The translations under genes and the position numbers were made by a program. From Alligator mississippiensis (taxonomy: Eukaryota; Chordata; Crocodylia; Alligatoridae), in NCBI RefSeq assembly GCF_030867095.1, contig NC_081824.1:123760162-123824161 (forward strand): a stretch of 64,000 nucleotides of DNA, read 5' to 3'. This document shows positions 12,690 through 26,100 of this stretch, piece by piece. The notes under the pieces were generated by a model. It did no database searches. It saw nothing but the letters and a program-made list of their open reading frames with translations, and was not told the origin of the DNA. The first letter of the stretch is position 1. Every line of letters begins with the position of its first letter.

Positions 12690-15310
12690 TTTAAACACTG
12701 GTTTCCAATAGCAAAAAAAATGAGGTGGCATCTCCCTTTCCCCAACCTTGCATCTGCTGCACTGCTGCTGCTCTGCCCTCCCTGCTGCCGGAGCTTCAGC
12801 CACCGCAGAGAAGGTTCAGAGTGCAGGAGGAGGGGGTTATGAGGGGTGAGACACCCCATAGCTTCATTCAAGTCCCTTAAACAGGACCTGAGGCTTGGAT
12901 CCCACTCATCCACCCACCATTAAGCTCTTGGCCACATTATCATCTTCTCTACACTGACCTCCAGCCAAGTCACTCTTCCCCAGGTCCCAGCCTCACCTAG
13001 ATACTAGCTGAGACACTGTATCAGAATGAACTTCTTTCCTGTTCTACAAAGATGACACTTGGATGTTGTTAGCATATACAGAGCACTGCACCCATTGCTT
13101 CCATGCTAGTCCTAAATGCTCCCTGTTTGTGCTGAACAGGAGAAACTCACTTTTTCTGGTGCTGTTGCCTAGGATCTTTCTGGGTAGGAAGAAATCACTT
13201 TACTTCCTCATAAATGGTTTGGTGGCCAATAGCAGCATGGCACATCTGCCAATGGTAGTGACACTGATATTTGTGGGAAGCGAGGAAGGAGAGTCTGTGC
13301 TGGGGAGATCATCATAACTCCTTAGTCTCCTTATTTCTTATAAGCTCTTTCACCTATCCACACCCATTTACAAGTGGTCAATTTGTCTGGGTTTTTATGC
13401 ATTCCCCATTACCATGGTACCCACGCATGTAACGTTTCATAAAGTTATACAACCTAATGGTTTCATCTCACAATTCAACGAGGAGGGTGGGGGGAAGGAT
13501 TGGATTACTTTTATCCAGGCAAGCAAAGAAGGGTGCTGTTTTTCAGTGAATTTTTCACATTCAGTGACTTTTTCACATTCACTTCACATGTAAGCTTTAA
13601 AAACAGGATTACATCTGAATTATACATTGTAAAAAATACAGTGCAAGAGCCACAATCAAATCCTGACCCCAGTGAAATCAATGGCAAGACTCACACCAAT
13701 TTCAGCCAGGCAGGATTTCATCCTATGTTATTATGGTCTGATTTTGGAGTGCCTTAATTTCAGAAACTAACCCTATTCCACACAACAGCATTAACAACCC
13801 ACGCAACTGCTACTCGCTGCACACGTGCGCATACATGCGTGTCGCTCACTGAAGGAAAAAGGATAAGATAGCTGGCAGACACATTCACAGCTGAGGTCAC
13901 TGAGTTACTCTCTAGTCAGAAAGGAGTGAAGCAACTGAGTCATTCTTCCTGTCCCCAGGCTACTCAAGGCTAAGAGGCATAGGGTCCCCTGAGAAGACAA
14001 AATTATACTGTCCTAAAGGCTGCAGAGTTATAAGTCTTTCATTTTATCTTATCTTTTCCTTACTCTTTCTTAATCACTCACATTTTGAAAAGTACAAATT
14101 CAGACAGCACTGAAAACATTCAACATCTCTATGGAAACACAGGCTAACTCATGTGCAATTGCCAAGTGACTACCTAACTGGAGTTTTACATCCTATTGGA
14201 TCACTGTAGGCCATCTGCCATACCCAAAACTGTTCTGAATTCTTTATTTCCCTTAAAAGATCATTGTAAAAAAAAAAGAGAGAGAGAGAAAACAGCATTC
14301 TTGGCTAACATAACAATTTCTGAAAAGTGAAGATAACTTCACTTTGGAGACAGCCCCCTAAAAAGGCAAAAGCCTGCATTAGTGAATTAATTTAATAGAA
14401 AGTACCCCATTCTAGAACTATTTTAATAAGATTGTACATTGGCAGCCACAAGGCAAAACAAATAATTAAACAGCTGCTTCTAGTACTCTAGCACTAATTG
14501 TCTTCCTCTCTCCTTCCCCCTGTTAGTGTCAAATATAGTTTCGTTTAAAATTTAACAGTTGCTGGAGCTCCTGGCTGCAGGCTCTCTCCCTAGTTTTGCT
14601 CCAAATACAACACAGGAACAGGTTTCCTGCCAAACACTGGGAAAGTTTGAAGACTTTACTTTTCAAAAATATAATCTTTTTATCAGTGCCTTGAGCCTGC
14701 CAAGGTAATTACAAGCCCTGCTGCATATATATTATTGCAGAAGACCGGCAGACTTTTCAAATGCTTAAATGAAAGAACTCCATGACGGTGTACATTTAAA
14801 AATACATGTATTTTAAAACTATCATGTAAAGGTATCACTTAATGTCAAAGAGTGGAAGGAACTGGTAATGAGAATGGATGGCTCTAGAAGCCTTTCAAAA
14901 CTCAAAGCTGTCATCTGAAATTCATGTTTTCTCTTGCAATACCAATCAGGAGGCATATTTATTAAATCTTTAAATTGTCAATTGCAATCCATTTAGCAAA
15001 GACAAAGCCATGCTATTTTGATTTGCTGCCCTTCTAGCTAGTTCAGTATATTTTGACAAGCATGCCAATGCCTGAAATAAGATCACATAATTCTGACTCA
15101 AACTAGAGAAGACTCAGTCCAAGTTAAGTCTAATGCTACTGCATATTTTTGAGGGGGTAGAGGAATGCGCACAGAATTTGAAACCCGTAACTTAATTTCA
15201 TATTTAATACAACATATGCATATGTTGACAGCAGCTTTAAAGGCTTTCCTGCCATACTGTAGCAGAGATACAAAAATTGAAATAGGGAAGCAAAAGCAAT
15301 GAGAAAATAA
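12690..15310. other. Intergenic, no gene recognised
   Basis: AT-rich from 13300 on, with a short (GA)n at about 14277-14290. No exon was found. Confidence 0.45.
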
Positions 15311-15316
15311 GGCCAT

Positions 15317-16003
15317 GGACAGACATTATTTTTGTAGCACCTATATATTCTCTTGTAGCACTACCAAAATTGGGTGTGCAGATGTGCACCCTGCTTGTAG
15401 CACTACAACAGCAGTGCAAGTGCTATAGAAATGTTTGCTGGATAAACAGAAACTTCTCTGCAGTGTTATGTTTTGTAGCACCAGATATAATATCTGTATA
15501 GTTGCATTTAATAATATAGGGGGTCTCTAACTTCCCCAATATCCCACAGTGCTCCGCTCTGCCAATCCCTCCAAGGGGGTGTACAGAAGCTGCTGTCCCA
15601 ATATCAGTCTTTGGGGAAGCAGAGCTGAGCCTGCAATCCTGCTCACCATAGAGGACCACTGACACTGTTCTGATGACAGTGGCAGGGATTGTTTCTACTG
15701 CCCCTGCGGCAGCGGAGACTGCTGCCTTCAAAGCAGGCTGTAACAAATCTGTCAGTGGTCGGCTACCTGCTGATCTCCTGTGGAGGAGAAGACAAGCGGC
15801 CAGTGATTGGGTTCATGGACAGCCTCGCCTTCCCAGTGAGAGGAGGGAGCAGAAGAGCAACTCCCTATAGTCTGGTCAGTGACCATGCCATGAGGCAACT
15901 TTGTAGTACTACAGCAGGGGGACCTCAGAACTTATTTATACACCCTCACCAGTACATTTGTGTAGCACTACAAAGTGCTAAAAGGACTTACGCATGTCTG
16001 TCC
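15317..16003. mobile_element. Non-autonomous DNA transposon with 10 bp perfect TIRs
   Basis: Left end ggacagacat (15317-15326) and right end atgtctgtcc (15994-16003) are exact complements. The motif tgtagcacta recurs near both ends, extending the terminal similarity. About 690 bp long, with no transposase frame. No target duplication was evident. Confidence 0.65.
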
Positions 16004-16009
16004 GGAGCC

Positions 16010-16827
16010 TAAGTTGGATAATTATTAAAAGGCTGCTCTGAGATTTCCAGGTGGCTACATTCATTTAGGGTTTGAGACCAAGTGCAGTGAAATAATCCCA
16101 GGCTGACTTCAACAGGCTTTGGGTCATGCCCATGGTGAGATTACAGCCATTTTCCTTAGGTGGAACCTAACAGCTTTTGTGCTGCAGGCACCCCCAGACT
16201 GGTTCACTGCATGGCTCTTTAGCCATTATGCTCGATGACAAGGCTACACTTGGAACGTGAGTCCATGCCGCATGCGCCTGGATGGTAAGCAATGATTCTT
16301 TTGTGCGGGGCATATTACCTGTATTCCTGTACCTTACTGTCTGTCTCATTTTTTTTACAGCTCTAAATCAAGGGTTTGATTTGGACTAACAAATTGTTAT
16401 GTTTTAAGTTCAGGTCATAAGTGTCTCACACCCTTTATTTCATCCCAGTAGTTAAGACAAGCTGTAGACCTCTGGATAATTTTAACCATAGGGCATTAGC
16501 AAACTGCTAGTGAGTGTGCACAACTCCAGAACCAACAGCTTCCTCATAGAGCTAACAGAATCAGATTTTAAGATCTGTATAATGTAGATCTTAAGAATGT
16601 GTCGCAAGCTCTATCAAATGTTGCTACATGTTGCATGGAAACATGTTTTGACTGGTGGGTCCAAGTGGGTTTAAAAGACTGTTAGGGAAAGAAAAGATTG
16701 CTACTCTAGAATGGACTATTGTCATCTACTTTAATATCCTACTTCTGTGAAAATTTGAAGTATTTTAGACAAGGATGTTCAAAGACCCAGGGCCAGCCTA
16801 CAGTTTTTTGGGCCCCCCTGCAAGATT
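16010..16827. other. Intergenic, mostly unrecognised
   Basis: No gene. A repeat edge reading gggccagcctacagtttttt lies at about 16790, next to the CR1 3' end. Confidence 0.4.
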
Positions 16828-19800
16828 AATAGATTGTAAGGCTGGAAGGGACTTGGAAGATCATCGGGTCCAGCCCCCTGCCCCAAGCAGGAAAGACAGC
16901 TGGTGGTCAGGTGATCCCAGCAAGGTGACTGTCTAGTCTCCTCTTGAAGATTTCCAGGGTAGCTGATTGCACCACCTCCGGAGGGAGCTTATTCCATAGT
17001 CTGGACACTGACTGTGAAGGAGTTTTTCCTAATGTTGAACCTGAATCAGTCTTCTAGAAGTTTGTGACCGTTACTCCTGGTTTTCCCCTCAGGTTCCCTA
17101 ATGAACAGTTGCTCACTGAGCACTTGATGTACTACTCTAATGTAGTGGTAAGCTGCTTCCAGGTCCCCTCTCAGCCTTCTTTTTTTCAGGCTGAAGAGTC
17201 CCAGGTTCCTCAGCCTTTCCTCGTATGGCTTGCCATGTAAGATTATGATCATATTGGTAGCTCTTCTTTGGACTCTCTCAAGCTTGTCAACATCTTCATT
17301 AAAGTGTGGTGCCCAGAACTGGATACAGTACTCCAGCTGCGGTCTCACCAGTGCTGAGTAGAGCAGAAGAATCACCTCCTTGGTTTTGCTGGAGGGGCAT
17401 CAATTGATGCATGCGAGAGCATTATTTGCTCTACTGGCTACAGCATTGCATGGCCAGCTCATATTCATACTGCATTCTATTACTACCCACAAGTCCTTTC
17501 ATTCGTGATGCTAGTCAGTTTGGTGCCGCCAAGCCTGTAGGTGTGTTGGGGATCGTTTGTCCCAAGGTGGAGCACTTTACATTTCTCAAAGTTGAACTTC
17601 ATCAGATTCCGATCCGCCCAACTTGCAGGCCTGTCTAGGCCTGCCTGTATCTGTAGCTTATCTTCAAGCATCACCACGCTTCCCCATAACTTGGTGTCGT
17701 CTGCAAACGTGGCCAGTGAGCTCTTCATGCTCACATCCAAACCGTTAATAAAGATGTTGAAAAGTACTGGACCAAGCACTGACTCCTGGAGGACACCACT
17801 GCCCATTTCTCGCCAGGATGACAGATCCATTCACTACAACTCTCTGGGTCCTATCCTGCAGTCAGTTTCTCACCCACCTGATTGCCTCAGAGTTAAGCCC
17901 ACAACCCTCCAATTTTCTCGCGAGAACATCGTGGGATACTAGATCATAGGCCTTTTGAAAGTCTAGGTATATAATGTCAACCTGCTCTCTCATGTCCAGG
18001 TGGTGAGTTACCTGGTCACAGAAAGAGATGAGGTTGGTAAGGCAAGACCTGCCTGCAATGAAGTCATATTGGCTGTCATATAGAATCTTACCTTCTGCAA
18101 GCTTATCGCAGATGGACTACATGATGAATTTTTCTAAGATTTTCCCTAAAATGGAAGTTAGGCTGATTGGCCTATAGTTACCCAGGTCCTCCCTCCTGCC
18201 CTTCTTGTGGATGGCCCTCTTCCAGTCCTCAGGAACTTCTCCAGAGCGCCACAATTTCTGAAAGAGCTTTGCCAGGGGTTCCACAATGACTTCAGCCAGC
18301 TCCTTCAGCACTCTCAGATGAAGATCATCCGGTCCCACTAACTTGCATACGTCTAATTTTTGTAATTGGTCATACACAAATTCTGTGGCAATAGTAGGAA
18401 GACGATTATCCCTACTGTGCTCATCCTGTACTCTACCTGGCATTGTTTTCCCCTTGGTCCGGTGAAAGACCAAGGTGAAGTAGTCATTCAGTTCAGCTTT
18501 CTCCTGGATGCCGGTAACTAGCTCTCCTGAGTTGTTGAGCAATGGCCCCACACTCCCATTTGTTTTCCTCCTGTTCCCTATGTACCTAAAGAAGAACTTC
18601 TTGTTGTCCTTGATTCCCACTGCTAATCTAAGTTTAGTCACCGCTTTAGTCTTTCTTATCTGTTCCCTGCAAATGTAGACCGTCATGGAATAGTCCTCCT
18701 TGGTACCTCCCCCAAGCTTCCATTGTTTATAAGCCTCTTTCTTCTTTCTTAAGGGGACTGTGATTTCCCTGTTTAGACAAGAGGACTTCCCAGCCCTTCT
18801 GTTACCTTTTCTCCCCATGGGAATGGACTTCATTTGTGGTTTAAAGATTGTGTCCTTAAAGAACAACCGCTCTTCATGCACACCTTTCACCTTCGGTCCC
18901 TGGTCCCACAGCACTTCGCCTACTAGTGACCTAAGCTTGTTGAAATTTGCATTTTTCAAGTCCAAGACTTCAATCCTGCTATCAGATTTGTCTTACATTG
19001 GACAGTGATCACAATGGTTTCATGATTGCTGTCTCCCAGACTTCCCTCTATATTTAAGTTGGTCACCAGGTCATCTCCTTTGGCCAGGACCAAGTCTAGC
19101 AGAGCATCACCTCTGGTTGGCCTATGAACCTCCTGAGTCAGAAAGAGCACCTCAACATGGGTCAGGAAGGATTGTGACGGATCCAGCTTGACCAAGTGTT
19201 CCTCCCAGGAGATGTCTGGATAATTAAAATTGCCTATGACAACCAAGTCACGTGCAAATGTGGCCTCAGTCGATTCTCGGGTGAACTCTAGATTCAGTTC
19301 CTCCCCCTGGTTTGGTGGTCTGTAGTATACACCTAGTTAGGTCTCTCTCGCCACACCTCCCCTCTCCTCCCCCCAACTTGCAACTTAACCCAGAGGGTTT
19401 CGAACTGTTCATTTTTGGAGCTGATATTGGCCTCCAAGGAGGGGTACTGCTTTTTCACAGATAGCAACGCCACCACCTTTCATCCCCACCCAGTCCCTTC
19501 CATGCAGTGTGTAGCCCTTTATAACTACACTCGTAGTGTGAGGAGTCCCACCAAGTTGATGTAATCCCTACTAGATCATATTGCCCACTGGAGAGTAGGA
19601 GGGCTAGCTCGTCCTGCTTGTTTCCCATGCTCCTGGTGTTAGTATATAGGCACCCGAATCCTCCTACTGAGGCCCTCATCTTCCTGTCCCACTGATGGAG
19701 AACTATTCCCTCAGCTCCTGCAAGAGTGGTTCTTCCAGTGTCCCTATTTGCAGGGCTTACTTGTATGTTGGTCCCTGGACACGTTTCAATTTGTTTATCC

Positions 19801-19845
19801 CTGTCTCCCAGCAATCTTAGTTTAGAGCTATAGTTTAGGGGCCCC
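16828..19845 (-). mobile_element. CR1 LINE copy A, about 3.0 kb
   Basis: On the minus strand: a degraded endonuclease (NTRSMGNKQDELALLL, DLVGITSTWWD, then VVIGNFNYPDISWEEH), the linker and palm (LVGPDDLHLRVLKELAEVIV, NYRPISLTSILGKILE), the RT catalytic FADDTKLWG near 17700, and the C-terminal LVRPQLEYCIQFWAPHF, then a CR1 3' end beginning near 16828. It is in several frames, so inactive. It is the longest CR1 here. Confidence 0.92.
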
Positions 19846-20052
19846 CTGATGCATTGAAAAATCAAAATTGTGGTTAATTGTGGTATAAACTCACTGAAAT
19901 AAAGTAGTCGGGGCCAGGCTGCATGCACATGAGCTGCATTGTGGGGGGAGGGGCCGCAGCATGTGCTGGGGTTCCCTCCATGGGGCTGGGGCAGGAGCAG
20001 AGCCAGAAACTCCTCCCCCACTCAGCCAGGAAGAGGCTCCTTGCCTGCATCA

Positions 20053-20689
20053 TAGATTCATAGATGTAGGGTCAGAAGGGACCTAAGCAGATCATCAAGT
20101 CCAACCCCCTGCCATGGGCAGGAGAAAATACTGGGCTCATATGACCCCAGCTAGGTAATTGTCAAGCCTCCTCTTAAAGACCCCTAAGGTAGGAGCCAGC
20201 ACCACTTCCTTTGGAAGTTGGTTCCAGATCCTAGCTGCCCTAACTGTGACATAGTGTCTTCTAATGTCCAGCCTGAACCTACTCTCAAACAACTTATGGC
20301 TGTTATTCCTTGTTACTCCGGGAGGTGCACGAGTGAACAGGGCCTCTCCCATTCCCCGCTGGTCCCCCCCCGGTAAGTTTGTAGACGGCCACCAGTTCCC
20401 CTCTCAGCCTTCTCTTGTGAAGGCTGAAAAGGTTCAGGTCCCTTAGCCTCTCCTCATAGGGTCTGCCCCACTGTCCCCAGATCATGCGAGTGGCCCTCCT
20501 CTGGACCCTCTTGATGCTGGTCATATCTTTCCTAAAGTGTGGTGCCCAGAACTGGATGCAGTACTCCAACTGTGGTCTGACCAGCGTCACATAGAGGGGG
20601 AGGACCACCTCCTTGGCCCTGCTTGAGATGCATCTATGGATGCATAACAAGGTGCGTTTACTGACTGTGTCCTCACATTGGCTGCCCAT
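20053..20689 (-). mobile_element. CR1 LINE copy B, 3' fragment
   Basis: Encodes only the C-terminal part (LVRPQLEYCIQFWAPHFRKD to ESRFRLDIRRHYVTVRAARI), then the CR1 3' tail (catagattcatag read on the plus strand). Its 5' end abuts the 3' tail of copy C. Confidence 0.9.
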
Positions 20690-23190
20690 AGATTCATAGA
20701 TGTTAGGGTCGGAAGGGACCTCAATAGATCATCGAGTCCAACCCCCTGCATAGGCAGGAAAGAGTGCTGGGTCTAGATGACCTCAGCTAGATGCATAACC
20801 AACCTCCTCTTGAAGACCCCCAGGGTAGGGAAGAGCACCACCTCCCTTGGGAGCCCGTTCCAGACCTTGGCCACTCTGTGAAGAAGTTCTTCCTAATGTT
20901 CAGTCTAAATCTGCTCTCTGCTAGCTTGTGGCCATTATTTCTTGTAACCCCTGGGGGCGCCTTGGTGAATAAAACCTCACCAATTCCCTTCTGTGCCCCC
21001 GTGATGAACTTATAGGCAGCCACAAGGTCGCCTCTCAACCTTCTCTTGCGGAGGCTGAAGAGGTCCAGGTGCCCCAGTCTCTCTTCATAGGGCTTGGACT
21101 GCAAGCCCTTAATCATACGAGTGGCCCTTCTCTGGACCCTCTCCAGGTTATCCACATCCCTGTTGAAGTGCGGTGCCCAGAATTGCACACAGTACTCCAA
21201 CTGCGGTCTGACCAGCGCCCAATAGAGGGGAAGTATCACCTCTTTGGATCTATTTGTCATGCATCTGCTGATGCACGATAAAGTGCCATTAGCTTTTCTG
21301 ATGGCTTCGTCACACTGCTGACTCATGTTCATCTTGGAGTCCACTAGGACTCCAAGATCCCTTTCCACTTCCGTGCCACCCAGCTGGTCATTTCCTAGGC
21401 AGTAGGTGTGCTGGACATTTTTCCTCCCTAGGTGCAGCACTTTGCATTTCTCCTTGTTGAACTGCATTCTGTTGTTTTCTGCCCACTTGTCCAACCTGTC
21501 CAGATCTGCTTGCAGCTGTTCCCTGCCCTCCGGCGTGTCCACTTCTCCCCATAGCTTTGTGTCATCCGCAAACTTGGACAGAGTACACTTCACTCCCTCT
21601 TCCAAGTCGCTGATGGAGACATTGAAGAGTATCGGTCCAAGGACTGAGCCCTGCGGGACCCCACTGCCCACACCCTTCTAGGTCGAAACCGATCCGTCCA
21701 CCACGACCCTCTGGGTGCGACCCTCTAGCCAATTCGCCACCCACCGGACTGTGTAGTCATCCAAGTCACAGCATCTTAACTTGTTCACCAGTATGGGGTG
21801 GGATACTGTATCGAAGGCCTTCCTGAATTCTAAGTATACGACATCCACCCCTCCTCCTGTGTCCAGGCGTTTCGTAACCTGGTCATAAAAAGAGACTAGA
21901 TTAGTCAGGCACGATCTGCCTGCCACAAACCCGTGCTGGTTTCCCCTCAGCATAATTTGTCCTCCCGGGCTCTCGCAAATGTGAGCCTTGATCATTTTTT
22001 CGAAGACTTTGCCAAGGATGGAGGTGAGACTGACTGGCCTATAGTTGCCCGGGTCCTCCTTCCTCCCCTTCTTGAAAATGGGGACCACATTGGCCCTTTT
22101 CCAGTCCTCCGGGACTTGGCCCGTGCGCCACGAGCGCTCAAATATTCCCGCCAGTGGCTCTGCAATGATGTCAGCCAGTGCCTTCAGCACCCTCGGATGG
22201 AGCTCATCCGGGCCTGCTGACTTAAAGGCATCCAGTTCTTCCAAGTGACTCTGCACCATCTCAGGGTCTACGCATGGTAGTCTGGCACCTTGCTGCTGCC
22301 TCTCTACAACCCCAGTGAGAGGCTTGTCTTACTCCTCTCTTAGGAACACTGAGGCAAAGAACTCATTGAAGAGTTCAGCCTTATCCCCCCCCTGTCCGTC
22401 ACCAATTGCTTCTGCCCATTTAGCAGGGGTCCTATTCCTCCCTGGGCCTTCCTTTTACTCCCTATATATCTAAAAAACAATTTCTTGTTATCCTTTACTT
22501 GGGATGCCATCCTCAGCTCCATGGTAGCTTTGGCCCATCTAACTGCCTCCCTACAAGTGCGAGCAGAGGAGGTATACTCGTCTTTGGTGATCTCTCACTG
22601 TTTCCACTTTTTATGTGCTCCCCTTTTGGCCCGTAGGCTGCCCTGGATTTCTCTGGTCAGCCAAGGAAGCCTCCTGGCCCCTCTCCCTCTTTTTCCTCGC
22701 ATTGGGATCGTCTCCCTCTGTGCCCGAAGGATCATTTCCTTAAGGCAGAGCCACCCTTCTTGGGCTCCCATCACTTCAAAACTCCTACTCTGCAGTGCGT
22801 CCTTGACTAATCACCTGAGTTCATTGTAATCAGCTTTCCTAAAGTCTAGCACTTTCACCCTACTAGTTCCCTTACCCACTCGATGTCTTATCAAGAATTC
22901 TATTATTAGGTGATCACTGTCCCCCAGATGTCTACCAATCTGTAGGTCCCCTACCATGTCATCCCCCGTTGCCAATACCAGATCCAGTAAGGTATTCCCC
23001 CTAGTGGGACCGTGTACCTCCTGTGTCAGGTGGAGGTCCTGTACACAGGATAGGAACCTGCGTGAGCGGTGGGACTTTGCTGTCTGCGTCTCCCAGCAGA
23101 TGTCTGGGTAGTTTAGGTCCCCCATGACTACCGCCTCCTTAGTTTTTATGGTCTCTGAGAGCTGCCTCAGGAGCCCCGAATCTATTATAG
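20690..23190 (-). mobile_element. CR1 LINE copy C, about 2.5 kb, fairly well preserved
   Basis: Contains the endonuclease end (MGDLNYPDICWETQ, GDSDHLIIEF), the RT palm (SAGPDELHPRVLKALADIIA, PGNYRPVSLTSILGKVFEKM), FADDTKLWG, and LVRPQLEYCVQFWAPHF. From 22259 to about 20850 the RT frame is continuous except for one in-frame TAG at about 21675; a frameshift follows near the C-terminus and others lie upstream. It is 5' truncated. Confidence 0.93.
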
Positions 23191-23199
23191 TTTGTCCAC

Positions 23200-26100
23200 T
23201 ACATAAGACAGAGAGAATATAATAAAGTGTCCCAGTCTTTTCAACCTCCTCATTCTGCTTCCCACCTACTTCTGATGTGTCTTTGTGAGGCTACCATACC
23301 ATACAATATTATTCATAATATTTGTATGCTTTTCAATAAAATCTAACATTGAGCTGAACTTTTCAATGAGCCTCTTATGAAGGCTTTCCAAAAGATTTAG
23401 AAATGTCCTGTTAACTGTTGTCAATTGTTCTTGCCCATTGTATGGTAAAGCTCTCAAAAAATTCTAGGAAATTGGAGGAATAATTTTCAATCAGAAAAGA
23501 AACATTACTTAGCCTTCAGTTTTTATTTTACACTGAAGGTTTCTTCAAATATCTGATCTGATGTTATTTTTAAAACTCTGTAAGTATTCAAAAATCTGGT
23601 AAAAATGCATATTCTATAATATAGGCCTGCACTCTCCCAACAGAACAAGTCTTGAGCCTGATGATCCCATGACTAACTTCCATGGTTTTTTCTTAAATAT
23701 TACGATGGATGTTCTATTTGAGCACATTAAAGCTTAAAAATATCAAACATGGTCACCTGAAATTCAGAGACAGACTTAGGTGTTAATTTTTCAAAGATGA
23801 TGACCATCTGTAGCCCTAATTGAAGTTAATATGATGTCAGGTGCTAAAGGCAGAAGATGTTGGATTGTTGTATTGTGTCATATTTTAGGGGCCAAGTAGC
23901 TGTTACAAACAGATTATCAGTCGATCCATCAATGTATTCTTTACAAGTTAGAATGGGGAAAATGCTCCTCAATTTTTTAACTGTCTAGGGATATGGACAG
24001 ATGAACAGATCAAATGGTTTAAAATTATAAATACTTCACAGCTGATGTGCTGTAACAGTTCCATCTGTCAGCTCTATTCTGCTCTAGGTAGAAGCTAAAC
24101 CGTTGTAGTTTTAAGCCGATTCTGTTTGGATACAAAGATATGGCAGTTTAGCTCCATTAAACTGGTAGAAGAGTAGCCAGACAAAATATTTATGTAAGTT
24201 CAGCTGATGTGCACAACCAAGCAGCAAGTTCCCTCCTTTAAAAGCTGTTTAGAGTGACATCTGTCAACAGCATATAAACAAGGAATAAGATTGCAAAGTA
24301 GCTTTTACTGCTTCAGGAATTCATACTATTTCAGCTAATTCACCAAGGATTCCTTGGTATTTAAGAGCCAGTTCTGAGACTTATTGATCAACATTAGGCT
24401 AAAAGACTGAAAGGCTAATAAAAAAGAAATGTTGACACTAGAAGCTCAAGCAAATAACCCTTCAAGCAAGTAGCCCTACTGATTTCAGGTAGGTTATCAT
24501 CGAAAAGGTTTTTAGCACTGTAATTGTGGCCTTTTCCCTTTGACTTACAGAAAACAACAATGAGCCCTAAAACTTAGAAATGTCACCACCTGATGCAAAT
24601 TAGTTATAACCTAGAGGATCCTGTTTAGTAGGTAAAGGGCATGTCAGAAAAATCCCACTGGCTTTGGCAAGGCTCTCTTAGCTCCTCTGCTATCTGGAAT
24701 ACATAACCCCACCATGTATTGGGCTTCTCATGAGGACTGATACCACATGCTTAGAGAAAGAACACTCTCTCTTAAGTAGGGGTTCAGTGAAAGAATCCCA
24801 CTTGTCTAGCTTTTCTTTCAGTTCAAGATTTCAAGAAAACACCTTCACTGTGTCACTAACCTTTTAGCTGCAGGGCATCATGTGGTCTTGTTCCACAGTG
24901 TCTTCTGCTCTTAATTATGATGAACAACTATTCAAGCAAACTGTCCTATTCATTTCAGCGATTGCTTCTCCCATGAGTAAGCATTTCTCAAGAGAAAGGC
25001 TGCAGAATCAGATTTTGCTCTTCAAATATACTTATTTTTCCTCCAATTATCTAGTTATGTACTCTAGTGCCTCCCACATCAGCACAGGATGTGAGCTGGT
25101 CACAAATACTAACTGAGTTATCTTTAAGACACTATAGTATGGAATGAAAGTATGGTCAGCCATTTTACAGATCTGGAATGGAGAGAGATGACATGGTCAG
25201 TTGGAAAAAAAGGCTTAATTTAAAACCAAGGACTGAACCCATTTCTCTTGAGGTCCCAGTGACTTAGTTAAAAATTCCTCTGCTGTCAAAGGTATTTAAA
25301 TGGTTGTGTTTACATAGCAAGTATTTAGCAGGTTATTTCATATTTCCCTTGTAGCCTTTACTCACTGAAGGATGAGATTCAATGGCACCTCCTTTCAGCT
25401 CTAACTAATCTCTGCTGGTGAAGAATTTAAAAATGCATTACTACTTATTTGCTTAGAAGGAGGAACAAACTGAGAAGGCAGTAACCAAGGTCCAATAGGT
25501 CAGACAATACAACAGATCAAGAATATAAACAAAAAGGAACAGTATTTTGGTATGCCTGGTCCAGAACTGTAATATTACATTACACTGAACAAAAAATTCT
25601 CCTCCCCCCATTCAGTAAACTATAAACTAATAAGATTATATTAAGAAGGTAAATTCCAAGCTGATGGGGAAAATGATGGCAAATATAACCATGTATTTGA
25701 TCTTTTCTAACAAAAAAAAATCCACTTCAACATATTTTGTTCAAATAGATACAGTATTTAATTGTATATAACTTTTGTACCCAAGGAATTTTAATTGCTC
25801 TTTTGTAATTAAAAAAAATCTTAAGGCTTTTTCAAATTTCTGCAATTTTTCTCCAACCAATTAAATTGCAAGCTGATTTTTTACTTGATAAATATCCACT
25901 TAGGAACAATGCAATCAAGAATTCAATTTAGGTTTACATTTTAATTCATTAGTGGAACAGTAAGGCCCTCTTCTGGATTACATATTACAGCAATGCCAAG
26001 CAAAAGTAAATGTAAGTGACATTTAGCTAACCAATGTCCAAAAAGTTAGAATATCATGCATCTCGTTCTCTTTTTGTTACTCCTATTTTCCTTTCCTGGT

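Noticed and set aside
18117-18965. 282-codon frame resembling a polymerase
   Set aside because: Part of the CR1 reverse transcriptase, not a host gene.
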